Positions 32,355-44,233 of a DNA stretch of 64,000 nt are shown here, one piece after another; the stretch's first letter is position 1; each line of letters begins with the position of its first letter. The notes under the pieces are model-generated. The model made no database searches. It saw only the letters and a program-made list of their open reading frames with translations, and was not told where the DNA came from. This DNA is from Albugo candida (taxonomy: Eukaryota > Oomycota > Peronosporomycetes > Albuginales > Albuginaceae): positions 310,001-374,000 of the forward strand of contig CAJNAR010000005.1 of the NCBI GenBank assembly GCA_905220665.1, in the 5' to 3' direction. Made by a program: the position numbers and the translations under genes.

Positions 32355-32904
32355 TAAGATTATTTGTGATTCTTACTCTGATAAACGGTTGGAGTTTAGG
32401 TCCTGGTGGTACCTTCCTCCCGTATAATCAGACTCTCTAATGTGATTTTGTACCTGATTTTGTATGTATTGGGGTCAATAGAGAACTTCGAACCACGGAA
32501 AAACAATACAGTAGTCTTCAAATTCACTTTATACCTCATGGAATGCACAGTTGACGGATTCTATTATGTACAGTATGCTTCGATATTTAATGCGAACATT
32601 CCACGTAATGAGATGCGTTCAGTCACGTTAGCGGCGCGGATGCGTCGTTCGATGTGACATGAAGGATGTGCGGTTGATTACGAAGTACATTACTGACTGG
32701 GCAATCTATTGATGGACAGAATGATAGTGTTTCTACATCACGATTGTCTTGCGACATTAAAAAATAGAGACTTGCAAGTACCGTCAACGAGACTGAGACT
32801 TTGCGGTGAAACGTATCGCTTTGTCCCCTGAAAGTCTCTTAATCGCATACCATTAAAATCGAGCAAAAGTCCACACATCGCATACCATTCAAAATCGTGA
32901 TATA
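32355..32904. other. Intergenic between two minus-strand genes
   Basis: No feature recognised in this ~550-base stretch beyond presumed promoter of the bZIP-like gene. Confidence 0.5.
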
Positions 32905-34891
32905 CTAGAGAGCGTCCACTGCACGCTCTGCTTGTTGGTACAGTCTACGATGTTTTTTTACTTTATTTCGATGCAGTAAAAATGGATAGAGATACCTTGC
33001 GAATTCTTCGCCTGAGACACTCAGCATGGTCGCATCCAAAGCAATGAGAAACTCCAACGCGCTTCGGAGGTTCACAAGACAATAACCTGATCTAACAGGA
33101 ACAAATAGAGTACATAGCACCTCAGCGTACAGAAGGGATGCTGACTCACTTTGTCATAAGATCAGCTGGATTCCGGTATGCTGTGATGTACTCACAATTG
33201 GAATAAAGACGTGGAATTTGTGAGCGGAGGACAATGTAAATGAGAAGCGGAAGAAATTCATCGGCACCGGGACGCGAGTCAGAGGCTCCACGAGATAGGC
33301 TGAGAACACTGAATATCACACAACAACATCGCTCGATGCAGCCGATTTTATCTCCAGGAGATCTCACACCATTAATGCGTCTGAGCTCGTCTTGTGCCAT
33401 TGACCAAACAATCTCATTACGCATACATTCTTTAATGTCAAGCATTTCTGGTGTGATAAACTATCAAGCACACGAATATGACGGAAAATAAGCACACAAT
33501 AGCTATTAGAATAGTACCTGCAGTATTTTCATGCGTCGAGTCAGTCTCCGGTCTTCTTCTTCCCATATTTTGCATTCATCCTGCTTAAACATCGCAAAAT
33601 GGAACACAATGTCCATCACGAATTTTTCCATCCAATTTCGAGCTCCTGTGAGTGCTGTCTCTGATGCTTCACGCCAGACAGGATGTCTTCCAAGTCTTTC
33701 TTCCATTCCTTGGAAAAATTGATTACAACGAGCTTGAAGGTTTTGTGTTCCTCGGAATGTATATATGACACTATCATTGTGGCTCGGTGGGCTCCCGTCA
33801 CCTTTAGGCCCCAAAATGGATTCCACGAAAAGCCGTAATGCAAAGTACAAATCGCGCGAATCTGGTTGACGCAATCGATGCATAAAGTCGACGTATCCGA
33901 GCTCCAGTGCCTTCATTTTCTCAGCTTGGCCTTCTTCTTGTTCTCTTCTCTGAATCGATGAGCAAGGAAAGTATCAGGAGCTATTGAAATGGCGAGTGTC
34001 AGCACATACCAAAGTGGTGTCCATATTTCGAAATAAGGAGCTGCCACTTCTTGAACGCGATGTTAGGACCATATCGAGTTCTGTGCTGCCGTCGGCCTGA
34101 TTGGAGTTCTTTTCGTCCTCATTGTCGCTTGTTGTGGAGATTAAACCGTCTGAATCGGACTCCAGAAGCCCGAAATCATGAACACTAGGTCGAGCTGACA
34201 ATGTACGCTCTGATCGGCGCAAAAACGCGGCGGAAAGAGCAACTTCGTGCTGATTTGGAGTCACGTTAGTCGTGCAGAGAATGTCGCGCTTCGTAGATAG
34301 TATTTTTATAGCGCCTGTATCACAATCAGCCAATTTGATCGGAAAATTATTTTTTTGTACGAGCAGGTAATCCAACGCTTTGTTCAACATCGATACATCA
34401 TTTCGCTCTTTACTGCTCTTGCACTGGGTGACTAAGCAATCGCTGATCACGTGCTTAATCTGGTCGCACTGGAAACCCATCGCCTCTAGATGGTTCTCAA
34501 GTAACGATTTATTGGCATCCTTCTTTCTCATTTTAACAGGCTGTCTGAAAATGCCTCTTTCATGCCGCCCGACTTGACCTTCTTTTTTCTCCTTTTCGAA
34601 GATACCAACACGCTCCACGGATAATCCTGTCGACATCCTAACTTCCCGATCAACCCGTAAGCTTCTATTTGTGCTTTCATCGAGCTCCGATTGGCAATGG
34701 TTTACGATCGACTCAGCCAGGCTCCAATCCGTTGCATACAATTTTGCAATGATTCGATCTTGCTGCTCAATGGTTCGCTTCAACGATTCACAGTGTTCTC
34801 GCAGGAAACCGAGTTCCATTTCACGTGCTTTAAATGCGTCCTGAAGCTCAAATAACTGATCTTGGATCATATCGTTCTCATTTTGATCCAT
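32905..34891 (-). CDS. VPS9-domain Rab5-type GEF
   Basis: Four exons on the minus strand (34891-34010, 33949-33518, 33460-33150, 33091-32905) give 603 residues. The N-terminus is coiled coil. A UBA-like stretch follows (LEAMGFQCDQIKHVI ... NKALDYLL, ~135-185). The VPS9 core includes RWMEKFVMDIVF-like helices, FITPEMLDI, GADEFLPLLIYIVL and SNCEYITAYRNP; the Asp and Tyr of the GEF site are present. Joining exon 2 to exon 3 at a TAG acceptor rebuilds the family FITPEMLDI motif, which supports that splice. Such proteins activate Rab5-family GTPases on early endosomes. Confidence 0.88.
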
Positions 34892-35355
34892 TGAGAAAAT
34901 CCTGCAAGAAGCTGATTTTTTGACTTTTCAAGATTGCATACACTAACTGTCGTATGATTGGTTTTGACAGGATATAAAGGCATGAGTGATCTCGTATTAG
35001 TATACAAGACAGAAGCACTTCACATCATTTACAGTAATACACAAGTATAAAGTTCCAAACAAGAATCATCCTAGCCTTTCTATAAGGATCCAATCGCGGA
35101 ATCATGGCATCCAGAGAGCACAATCGGTGACTTCTATTGACGATTGATACTGTTTATTTATCCGCAACGATCTCACATTGCTGTTGAGCTCGATTAATGC
35201 ATTAAACGCTCTGTAATGAGACGTAGAATATAAGAAATGGCGCAGTCCAAATAACATGGAATCAAAAGTATATTGAGCTTAATAAAAATCAAGACCAAAG
35301 AAACAAAACGTATGAAACGCGTGAAAATGCATAAACTTCATAAAGACAATTTGTC
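34892..35355. other. Intergenic
   Basis: AT-rich; holds the promoter of the VPS9 gene and the 3' flank of the secreted repeat protein. No gene recognised. Confidence 0.5.
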
Positions 35356-36369
35356 TCAGTATTGATATTGCTGTTGTTGCTGCTGTTGCATCGATTTCGC
35401 CTTTGGTGCAGGTGCAGGTGCAGGAGGAGCTTGTTTCACAGGTTGCTTTTGTTGCACTTGTTCGTGTTTCACAACTGGAGCGGGTGTAGTTTTCGCAGGT
35501 TGGGTCTTCTTAGGTGCTTCCTGGTGCGATGGGACAGGTTGGTGCTTTTGTGGTGCTTCCTTCGACTTTGTCATTTGCGGTGGCGCAGGGACGTCTTTGT
35601 GAACAGATGGGCTCGATTTTGGTAAAATTTTAGGTTTTGGCGATGGAGCAGGTACATGCTGTCCCTTACCGCCTTTGTAGTGAGATTCATATTTCGGTGT
35701 TTCGTGCTTTGGTGGAGGAGGTACCGCATGATTTACCTTTGGAGTTTTGTGTTCCGCATGCGGCATAGTGTTGGGTTTTGAAGGTACATGCGCATTGTCA
35801 ACTTTGTGAATTGGCTCACTTCCGGTTTTAGGGAGCGGCTTCGGATGAACAGAGTCTGATTTATGACCTTTTCCCTGGAACTTTGGTTTCGGTGATGGAG
35901 CCGGAATATGTTTGTTTCCTGGCTTCTCTTGAGGTGTTACTTTATGATCAACTTTTTTGGGGGTCTCGACGTGCTTGCCAGCTGGTGGTGGGACCTTTCC
36001 ATGTTGTGGTGCGGGTGTCGGGACTTTTCCGGGTTGCATGGGTGCCGGAGCGTTTCCATATTGTTTCTGAGGCGCTGGGGCCATTTCGTGGTGTTTCTGC
36101 GGCGCAGGAGCCACTTCGTGTTGTTTCTGAGGTGCAGGGGTCATTTCGTGCTGTTTCTGTGGGGCTTCATTTTGCTTCTGTACAGCGACTTGATGCTGTT
36201 CCTTACCTCCCCAGCTGACATCGGTTTGTTGCTGAGCTTGCATTGAGGGTCTGTCGCCAAGTTGGCGATCCAAAGAGTCATCAGCCCGTAATGAGTGAGC
36301 TTCTGTTCCACTGTTTTGGAGCTTGGCGAGTGCTATTGCAGCGAGACATAACGCAGAGTAAACCTTCAT
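35356..36369 (-). CDS. Secreted Pro/Lys/His/Gln-rich repeat protein, effector or wall-protein candidate
   Basis: The ATG at 36369 begins a typical signal peptide (MKVYSALCLAAIALA), so I prefer it over an upstream in-frame ATG at 36450. The mature part starts with HSLR (25-28) and RQLG (35-38), both loose versions of the oomycete RxLR export motif. The rest is low complexity: ten-residue PAPQKQHE(M/V)A repeats, PAPSPKPK blocks and a C-terminal poly-Gln run. No enzyme domain is present. The first five residues equal those of the repeat protein at 62691, suggesting a family. A role outside the cell is likely; function is unknown. Confidence 0.7.
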   Translation of the reverse strand: MKVYSALCLAAIALAKLQNSGTEAHSLRADDSLDRQLGDRPSMQAQQQTDVSWGGKEQHQVAVQKQNEAPQKQHEMTPAPQKQHEVAPAPQKHHEMAPAPQKQYGNAPAPMQPGKVPTPAPQHGKVPPPAGKHVETPKKVDHKVTPQEKPGNKHIPAPSPKPKFQGKGHKSDSVHPKPLPKTGSEPIHKVDNAHVPSKPNTMPHAEHKTPKVNHAVPPPPKHETPKYESHYKGGKGQHVPAPSPKPKILPKSSPSVHKDVPAPPQMTKSKEAPQKHQPVPSHQEAPKKTQPAKTTPAPVVKHEQVQQKQPVKQAPPAPAPAPKAKSMQQQQQQQYQY

Positions 36370-37285
36370 AATAGTAGAGCTGTTGCTTGGAGACTCGAGA
36401 GGAGTTGGTTGTTGTTTGCGGATAAATGAAAAGTGAGAATATAACTGCACCAGTTCTCAGGCGATGTTAACTCAATACGTTTGATTTTTCCAGAGTTTGG
36501 TGAAGACTTCTTGTAACCTCACTTTTTTCCTTCATTTAGTCGTCAATGTATGTGGATGTGAAACTTCCAACAATTGCGTTTCAAAATAACTTTTTAATCG
36601 AATACAAAGTCAGCACACACGTGCGAAGCGTTTTCTCACTGACAATGGTATAGTATTTTGAATTGATAACATCGCAACGTGACTAGTAAAAGATACTTTT
36701 TGGCGTGTACGTGTACCTAATGAAAATTCAGTCAACTTAGCACAACTTTTCATTTTGGGGTAGAATTTTATTGCTAAGAAAAAGTGTGAATTTATTTGCG
36801 GTTGCGCAACAGTTAAGTAATACGTTAATAGAAACGAAATGTGCCAGCGATCGGAAGAAAATTAAATTTTAGTGATTGTAAGAGGCGACATGAAGTGTTG
36901 TAACAATCTTTTGAATCTTTCATCGGACGGATCGACATCTGGCGTGAAAAAAGTAACGTGTTTGAAGAGGATACATGTGCTTTTCTTGCACGGATCTCAT
37001 ATGGCTTGCACTCCATCACTTACCCATCGGCTGTGCGACATCGACTAAATACTTCGTGTCAAATTGCATACACTTTACAGCGCCCTCCTCAATAAACAAA
37101 CGATTGCATACGATTGGCTGCTAAATTAATGCATAATTATGACGGACGCTGCGCTAAGAAACGGCATTAGTCGAATGTGACACGAATGTAGAGTCAACTT
37201 GCTTCTAAATGTCGCCGATTCCTTCCATGATGAAAAACACAAACCGTTGCTCAGTTCATGCCGAAAAACTCTACCACCGCCAGCC
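36370..37285. other. Intergenic gap
   Basis: About 0.9 kb, AT-rich, without a recognisable gene. It contains the promoter of the secreted repeat protein and the 3' flank of the anoctamin gene. Confidence 0.5.
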
Positions 37286-40200
37286 TCACACTGTGCTACC
37301 TTCATCTTGCGCCCATTCCATCGCCAGCTTCTCCCGTGCTCGGGAACGATGCCCATCACTACTCGGCGCATCCAACCACAAAGGCTCCACTTCATCTCCA
37401 TCAGTTTTCACCTGTTGTGATTCAAACCCTCGTGGGATTGTCGTATTCCGTCGGCTAAGGCCTGATCCATCCCCAAGTACAATATTTCCAGCTTGCGAGA
37501 GTATGCTTGTACCTCCTTTGACCACAGGCTCGTCTGCGCTTTCGGACTGAGATGGTGGAGGACTCGATCCAACAAAGCTTCCACGCTGATCGTCTACTGT
37601 CTCATGGGAGAAAAGCAGGTTCTCCCGCTCTTTCAAAAGCTTTTTCAGTCGATTTTCTCGCGCTCGAATCAATACCTGAAGAGAGTCTGGGATACCAGAA
37701 TACCGTGTCACTATCAAGTAGGCGATGGCCATGAATACATGCTCCAAAATGAAAATAATCAGAAATCGCCATTCTAAATGCAAGCAGCCGAAATTCGGAC
37801 CCATCACAAAGTCTGCCATATTCTTTCCCCTTTTGGCCAATTGGTGTTTGATGTCACGCACACACAACTCACTGTAAAACTCGATTGAGCCCGTCGATAT
37901 ACAAATCAGCAATACATTGACCAACACGGCTGTGCATGCAAACACTGTGAGAATACTTCGCCATGGTCCAATACCGTTAGCTTTTCGTGGAATCGGTCGT
38001 TTCAATGTTTTACAAAGTCGATATGCATCAATACGTCGTTTGACACAATTAACCAAAAAGCAGGCAAATGGCATCAACGGCCATAAAATGGAAAACATCA
38101 CTGTGAAGCCAAATTGAACCGTTAACATATGGAAATCGTTGTAAGGATCATACGTGTCTTGTTCACTCTCAAAAAGAAGTTGACGCCCTTTACGATTCAA
38201 AATCCCAATTTCTTGCTGAGTATACTCCAAATATCGCGCGTGCAGTTTATTATCCACTTGCGTGGAACCTGCATTCCCATGTTGATCGTGATTGTAATCC
38301 AATGATCCAATAATTTTCAGTGAACCAGCTTCCACGACGCGTTCATGTGAGCGTGCATCAGCAGCAGCTCGAGCGCGTTCTCTTCTCCATTTACTCAACA
38401 ACGGTCCAATCACACCAATTGCGAGATTTAAGCTCTCTGTCACCACAATTGGCGTCACAAACATGGCACTAAGATCTACATGATGGCGATCAAATGTGAA
38501 GAATCCCACGCATTCGACACAATGAGCGTCCTTGGGTCCTACTGGACAATTGATACATTGACCGTTTTGGTCCACATACGGTCCAAAGCAGCAATTCATT
38601 GCGTCTCCGAAAAACAAACGATTCAATCCATTCATAATATAATCTCCAACACCTGGAATTACAAAAACGAATGCTAATGAGAAAAACCAAGTGTAATAAT
38701 TTAAAAAGTCGAGTAGAAATAATTTGGCAATCAAAGCTTTCTCATACTGCTCTTCGGTTTTATAGTTTTCCCACCGTGTGAAAATATGACCCATTCTAGT
38801 GACAATCATATTCCATTGGATAACATCGACAAATAAACCGAAAACGATCCCTTCCAATAAGACTAAGAACCATTGTGTGGAGAATATGTGACTCTCCTTG
38901 TACTTGACCTTTAAAATCTCGTATATTGTAATCCAGCTAGCCACTAGGACCATCATGATCATTATTTGCAATACCACAAACACGACCACGCATAAATATT
39001 TTGGATACCGTCGCCATGCCGGATACTGGTACTCCATTTCACCTGTTAATGAGTTCATTTGTGCGATTCCATAATAATTTTTATTAGGATACTCAATTTC
39101 TTTACTGTGAACTTTACCATTCCATTGGTACTGAACTCGAGTATTTTGTCGATCCCACAATTTGAGGAATAAAAAAGACCACACAACAGACACAAAGAAC
39201 CCCCAAAACGGTAGTACCCGCATGTATAGCTCCATAGAAATAATGTCTGTGTTTAGTGTAAAGCTGTATAGGAGGCCAATTACAGCCAGAGGGAGTAAAG
39301 CCAGTTGATAGAAATCCAAAAACGCAAAGTAGTACGCAACTTTCTCACCAAAATGATCGCGAACGTGACTCATTATTTTAGACTCTACGTTTTCCCTTCG
39401 ACAACCAAATATGCTCCAGGGCGTAACCCAATTCGTGATGAGACGTTGAGACATGACTGGATCATGAACGGGAAACATATCGTGAATCCACGGGTTTGTA
39501 CCACGAGTTATAGACTTTGCTTCTTGTTCTATTAAGTACGCTGCAATTTGAATACGTTCTGCTGGAGTTGGAGGGTTACGACTTTGATCTTGTATGTCTT
39601 GCAAAAAGTCTGCTATATCGCCGTGTTCAAACCAACTATGATGACGTAGTGATTGTACGCATTTTTCCACAACGTCTCGAGAGGTGTATAGTAATAAAAT
39701 CAGAAAATCCGAGTGAATTTCCTCTTTAGAGTGTCCTCCGTCAACAATATCGACATTCAAACCTACTCGGCATAATTCCTCAATTATTCGAACATGTTCT
39801 CCGTTATTATCCTCAAATCTGTCCGAGTTGAGTGAGGGGAAACATAGACGATAAGCATCGCGACCAGTACACCCAAACCACGACTGACGAGCTCGTCGAG
39901 TTGAAGTAGCTGTTGTACTTTCGTCGATACGACCAAATCCTGCAGAGTTCGAGCAACACCCGCACGGTGAACATGTTGAGTGCATGAATCGTTTCCAGCA
40001 ATTCGGCTGTGGTGCTTGGCGATGAAGAATGATTGCGAATTCATAAGCTGGAAGTTGATTAGTAGCGACTTCTTTTGGTTTCAGGTAGCGGACTGTACCC
40101 CTGATACATGGTCGTGTCGTAACAGTGTTTGTGACGTCTTCGGAGGGAATGATAGAAAACGGAGTTTTTGCTATATTCACACGAGTGACAGAGGATTGTA

Positions 40201-40309
40201 TACAAGTTGAGGGAGTTGGAGGAACCCCCTGCATTCTGATTGGAGTTGAATTGACGGTATTACCGAGTTGAATTTTTGTAATTTTTGATGATTCTCGTTG
40301 GTTTGGCAT
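37286..40309 (-). CDS. Anoctamin/TMEM16-family membrane protein
   Basis: Single exon, 1007 residues. A ~300-residue cytosolic N-terminus precedes the anoctamin core, with FGEKVAYYFAFLDFYQLAL as the first membrane segment. The family signature RWENYKTEEQYEKALIAK ... FLNYYTWFFSLAF is near 500-540, followed by several more hydrophobic segments and a basic, Arg-rich C-terminus. Anoctamins are calcium-activated chloride channels or lipid scramblases; which one cannot be told here. A Cys-rich loop (near 570-610) lies between membrane segments. Confidence 0.93.
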   Translation of the reverse strand: MPNQRESSKITKIQLGNTVNSTPIRMQGVPPTPSTCIQSSVTRVNIAKTPFSIIPSEDVTNTVTTRPCIRGTVRYLKPKEVATNQLPAYEFAIILHRQAPQPNCWKRFMHSTCSPCGCCSNSAGFGRIDESTTATSTRRARQSWFGCTGRDAYRLCFPSLNSDRFEDNNGEHVRIIEELCRVGLNVDIVDGGHSKEEIHSDFLILLLYTSRDVVEKCVQSLRHHSWFEHGDIADFLQDIQDQSRNPPTPAERIQIAAYLIEQEAKSITRGTNPWIHDMFPVHDPVMSQRLITNWVTPWSIFGCRRENVESKIMSHVRDHFGEKVAYYFAFLDFYQLALLPLAVIGLLYSFTLNTDIISMELYMRVLPFWGFFVSVVWSFLFLKLWDRQNTRVQYQWNGKVHSKEIEYPNKNYYGIAQMNSLTGEMEYQYPAWRRYPKYLCVVVFVVLQIMIMMVLVASWITIYEILKVKYKESHIFSTQWFLVLLEGIVFGLFVDVIQWNMIVTRMGHIFTRWENYKTEEQYEKALIAKLFLLDFLNYYTWFFSLAFVFVIPGVGDYIMNGLNRLFFGDAMNCCFGPYVDQNGQCINCPVGPKDAHCVECVGFFTFDRHHVDLSAMFVTPIVVTESLNLAIGVIGPLLSKWRRERARAAADARSHERVVEAGSLKIIGSLDYNHDQHGNAGSTQVDNKLHARYLEYTQQEIGILNRKGRQLLFESEQDTYDPYNDFHMLTVQFGFTVMFSILWPLMPFACFLVNCVKRRIDAYRLCKTLKRPIPRKANGIGPWRSILTVFACTAVLVNVLLICISTGSIEFYSELCVRDIKHQLAKRGKNMADFVMGPNFGCLHLEWRFLIIFILEHVFMAIAYLIVTRYSGIPDSLQVLIRARENRLKKLLKERENLLFSHETVDDQRGSFVGSSPPPSQSESADEPVVKGGTSILSQAGNIVLGDGSGLSRRNTTIPRGFESQQVKTDGDEVEPLWLDAPSSDGHRSRAREKLAMEWAQDEGSTV

Positions 40310-40654
40310 TTATGATACTGTTACACTCATGGAATTTTGATAAAACAGAAGAAAGCTTCTGATTTGCTGCATGAGTCATTTATCCACCAATCACAGCTGA
40401 CTGCCACCGAGTGATGTAAAAGACTAAACGTGTCAGCTCGCTGACACCGTCTTTGCGACTGTGTATAGCACTGTCGCCAATTCCGTATAGTGTGGGTATA
40501 ACCACTCAGTAATGCCAAACTTCAGTTCAACCGAACAAATGATTCAGAAAAAGAATTCGAGTAACGAAAAGGTTGCGTGAATAGGTAAAACATTCAAGCA
40601 GCATGTCAAAAAGGATCAAGTTAAAGTGAATGAATAGAATGGTCGTTTCAAACG
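40310..40654. other. Intergenic
   Basis: Short gap between the anoctamin start and the Nup62 stop; nothing recognised. Confidence 0.5.
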
Positions 40655-42541
40655 TTACTGCAAAGTTGAAGTCGACAGTTTTTTGGAAAGTTGATTGATT
40701 TCTTGGTTCATGCGACTCGAATTGTCTTCAATCCATCGAAGTGAATTGTGGTGCACATTCAGAACCTTGATGATTTGTGTGATAGGATTGTCGTCGTCCA
40801 TTGTCTCGCGTTGAGCTTGATTCATACTCTCGACCGTTCCCTTAAGTGTGTCAGTAAGTGTATTAAGCTGATCATCAATATCCACAGCCAGCTGTAAGGT
40901 CTGTTCTCGCTCGATATCAGCTGCAACGGGCATCTGATCTTGCGATTCGTACATCTTTTCGACACTTTGCTCGAGTTCCTAAACATAAAGCCGTATAGTA
41001 GCATAAAAAGAGACGAATGGAACGAGAGGTCGATCGTACCGAAAGTGTTGAATTCAATTCGTTTTGATAAGCAAAAATAGTGTCCAAATTCACATCCAAT
41101 TCTTTTTGCCCAACTTGAATACGTCGTACATCATTTGCGATATCTCCTAGCATTTTCTGCGATTCCATGAGCTCCATATCCCAATTGCACACTGCAGTTC
41201 AACCTGTAAATCAATACAATTCAAAAGCACCGAGTAAAAAAACTAACCTTTGACCGCTTCCTTTGTAAACGTGTCAGCATTCCGCTCTAATTGTTCGCTC
41301 CACATATTAATAATCTCCTACAGTGAGCGTGTTCATCACAAATTGCACTTGAAATCGCACACAGGAAATCTCACCTCAACCGTTCGACCGATAAACTTTG
41401 CAGGAATCGGTTTTGCTGATGAATCAGTACTTTGCGCAAACGTAGTTTCACCTTTACTCCCGATCTCACTGGCCGCACTAGAAGTTGGAGCTGGATTGGC
41501 GAATGAATAGCCAGCTGGACTTTTACCCTCAGTCGTTCCGCTGTTGAATGAAAAAGTAGAAGTGCTGGGTGTACTGGAAGTTGTTGTTGATTTACTGCCA
41601 AAAGCATTTGAGCTTGAAGTGGAGAGTGAAAAAGCCGGACCACTTGAAGTTGTACTTGTGCTTGGTGTCTTCTCTCCAAAAGAGAATCCTGTCGATGATG
41701 TTGCAGCTGGTGTTGTGGTTGCTGTTGTACTGTCTTGCTTTTGCTCTGTAAAGGTGCTACCAAATTTTAGTGGTTGAGTCGCGAATGAGAAGCCTCCAGA
41801 CTTTATTTTATCATCCGTACTCGACGGTTTAAACAAAGAGTTCGTGTTACTGAATGAGAACGCTGAACTGCTGGTAGTTGCCGTATTGGAGTCAGCCGAA
41901 TTTTCTGTCTTACTATTACCCTCAGCATTCGTCGGCTTGAAAGAGAAATCTGAACCACTAGGTGCGGATTTAAGACCCGAAGAGAAACTTCCTGCTGCAT
42001 TTTTGTCGTTTGAGTTTGCAGCTGAGTCAGAGGTAGCGGTCGTATTACCAAAAGAAAACCCCGAAGCGCTAGGAGCTGTAATGCCTTTAGAATCACCTGA
42101 AGCTGTAGTAGAGCTTCCAAAAACGTTTGGTGTTGTCGCACTTCCAATTTTTGAAATACCAGTATTTGAGCTAAATGAAAAGCTGGTCGGCTTGCTATCT
42201 AGTGGCTGGAAACCACTCAGAAACCCTTTATTTTGATCAGTACCATTTGTGGCCAACGTCGAAGGATTCGTTTCCTTCGCTTCTTGCCCTGTAAAGCTAA
42301 ATCCTGTTCCAGTCGATAAATTGTTTTTAATCATTGTGTTCCCAAATGAGAATCCCGATGCGTTCCCATCGGTTCCTGTTGTGCCAGTATTTGTGGGGTT
42401 CGGAGGCGATTTGAAAGTTGAACTCGTTGTACTTTGGGTATTTTCAGTAGAAGGATTCAATCCAGCTGACGTCCCAGTTCCAAAGTTGAATGATCCGGAA
42501 GCTTTATTCTCATTCGGGTTGCCAAAGTGGAAGCCCGACAT
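40655..42541 (-). CDS. FG nucleoporin Nup62/Nsp1
   Basis: Four exons (42541-41375, 41317-41248, 41191-41040, 40978-40655) give 570 residues. Residues 1-~380 are a Ser/Thr/Asn-rich FG domain with many GFSFGN, FSF and FGS-type repeats. The rest is the Nsp1_C coiled coil, beginning TVEEIINMWSEQLE and including NPITQIIKVLN, the central-channel helix pattern. The C-terminal exon carries the heptads that bind Nup54/Nup58. It forms the permeability barrier of the nuclear pore. Introns are 56-61 bases. Confidence 0.9.
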
Positions 42542-42714
42542 TTTGATACTCGAGTTTTAACAGGGTCTACTATTTAGTTGTGAGTACAAGCAATAAATAC
42601 GGTAGTAATACAAATCAGCAGATGATAGGCGAGATCGCTACTACAAGCACCATGATGTTTACAATAGTCACTGTATAGTGCGCTTTGTATGAAAAGAGCG
42701 TTTATTATTTGCAG

Positions 42715-44233
42715 CTACCAGTCTCTCAAGAAATAATCAAACAGGTCACTTAAAGAGAGAATTCCAACACATCGCGCGAATTCGTCTACACAGACAAGAC
42801 GATGCGCTTTTACTGCTGCGAATCGCTCAAATATCATATGAAGTGTATCAGTCTTGTAACATAAATGAAGTCCTTCATTACCAACGTTTCCCTACATTTC
42901 GAATGTACCAGTGACTGCGTATAGTAAACAGCTCAATACACGTCCCACCTCGGCAGCTTGAACACGAAGAACCTCTCCTACGGGCATATCTAACTGAGCC
43001 AACGATCGATCTTTAACGAGTTCCTATGTTTTGACTGCGTGAAAATGCGGACGCCTTAACTCGGGTCAACATGCACGTACCGTTACATTCGATACACAAT
43101 ATATATTTACAACCACTCCTGCACAAGAAGAAATCCATTGAGCCAATCAAAACGAGTTGAAGATGAAGAAGCGTACCATTGACATTTATTATGGGAATAG
43201 CGGATACTCTTCGTTCGATAAGTGTGTGCAAAATCATGATCAACGGGAGCTGCTCTGGCGCCGTGATAATATTTTCGTACGTTCCAATTCTAAGATCATA
43301 AACTGGCTGGTCGAATAGCCGCCGTTGTTCCCGAAAACTGGACACTAAGTATTGCAAAATGCCACTATGCGTCAATATGGACAAGACGGAATTTTGAACT
43401 GGATCCACTATTGGTATTCTATGCAGTCTATGCTCACGAAGAATTTTGCAGGAATCGTACAAAGAGTCTTCTGGTGTAACGGAAATCAAACCATTCTGAT
43501 GTTTCGCATTCGAAATGGATCGAGGAAGTGCTACATTCTCAAAATCGAGTTGGAAAGATGAGTATTCGACTCAGAAATTTTCGAAATGGATTTGCGTACC
43601 ACGCCACGATGCGATACTGTGTTCTGCTAACTCGGTCATAGGCGACCCTCGGATGTAGAAATGACGAAGGATACTGACAAAATCGGTGGCTGTAAACATT
43701 CCAACAAATGTACCAAGATCTGCGTCCCATATAGGGACCGACTTTATGTCTGCGTATACATTTTCAGAGTATAAGGCGTGATTTAACTGAATACACGCAC
43801 CATGCTCCACCAAAGCAAAAAACGCCAAGTTGATGGGAATTTTGACATCAAAGACAACGACCTAGAAAGTATCTTGTCGTAAAACATGCTGTATGTTGAT
43901 ACTTACAAAGAGTTGAGGTACCTTGCTGCTATTTTTGATCAGATTGTAGCACGCATTATTTCGAAGAAAGTTTTGTATCACACGTTTGGCTTCTTGTACA
44001 ACGTCAAATGCATTTATACATGATAGATCTAGACCAGAATGAAAAGCGCTACTCTGTTGATGCGTTTGCACAGAGCTACTCGTACGATCTTCTGGAGAAT
44101 GCGAATTGTAAGAATGCTGCGTGATCTGAACTTGTGCATCTCCATTCGTATTATTCATCTGGGTAGACTCTAATTCATGCGCACCGTTGTATTCTATTTG
44201 CAGCTTTTCTGACGAGTTTTCGTCATTCGACAT
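42715..44233 (-). CDS. AMPK gamma / SNF4 subunit (four CBS motifs)
   Basis: The start at 44233 is the first ATG in the open frame. After a polar N-terminus the conserved core begins FLRNNACYNLIKNSSKVP, with VFDVKIPINLAFFALVEH, PIWDADLGTFVGMFTATDF, TELAEHSIASWR, HRIPIVDP, RRVSAIPIINVNG, VVNIYCVSNVTELV and HRLVCVDE to the stop at 42715. At least six introns are needed. Around 43010-43170 two short introns flanking one small exon rebuild the GVVVNIYCVSNV motif. The gamma subunit binds AMP/ADP/ATP and regulates the AMPK energy sensor. Confidence 0.9.

Noticed and set aside
41544..42560. Long plus-strand frames opposite Nup62
   Set aside because: They mirror the Ser/Thr/Phe-rich FG repeats and have no independent support.
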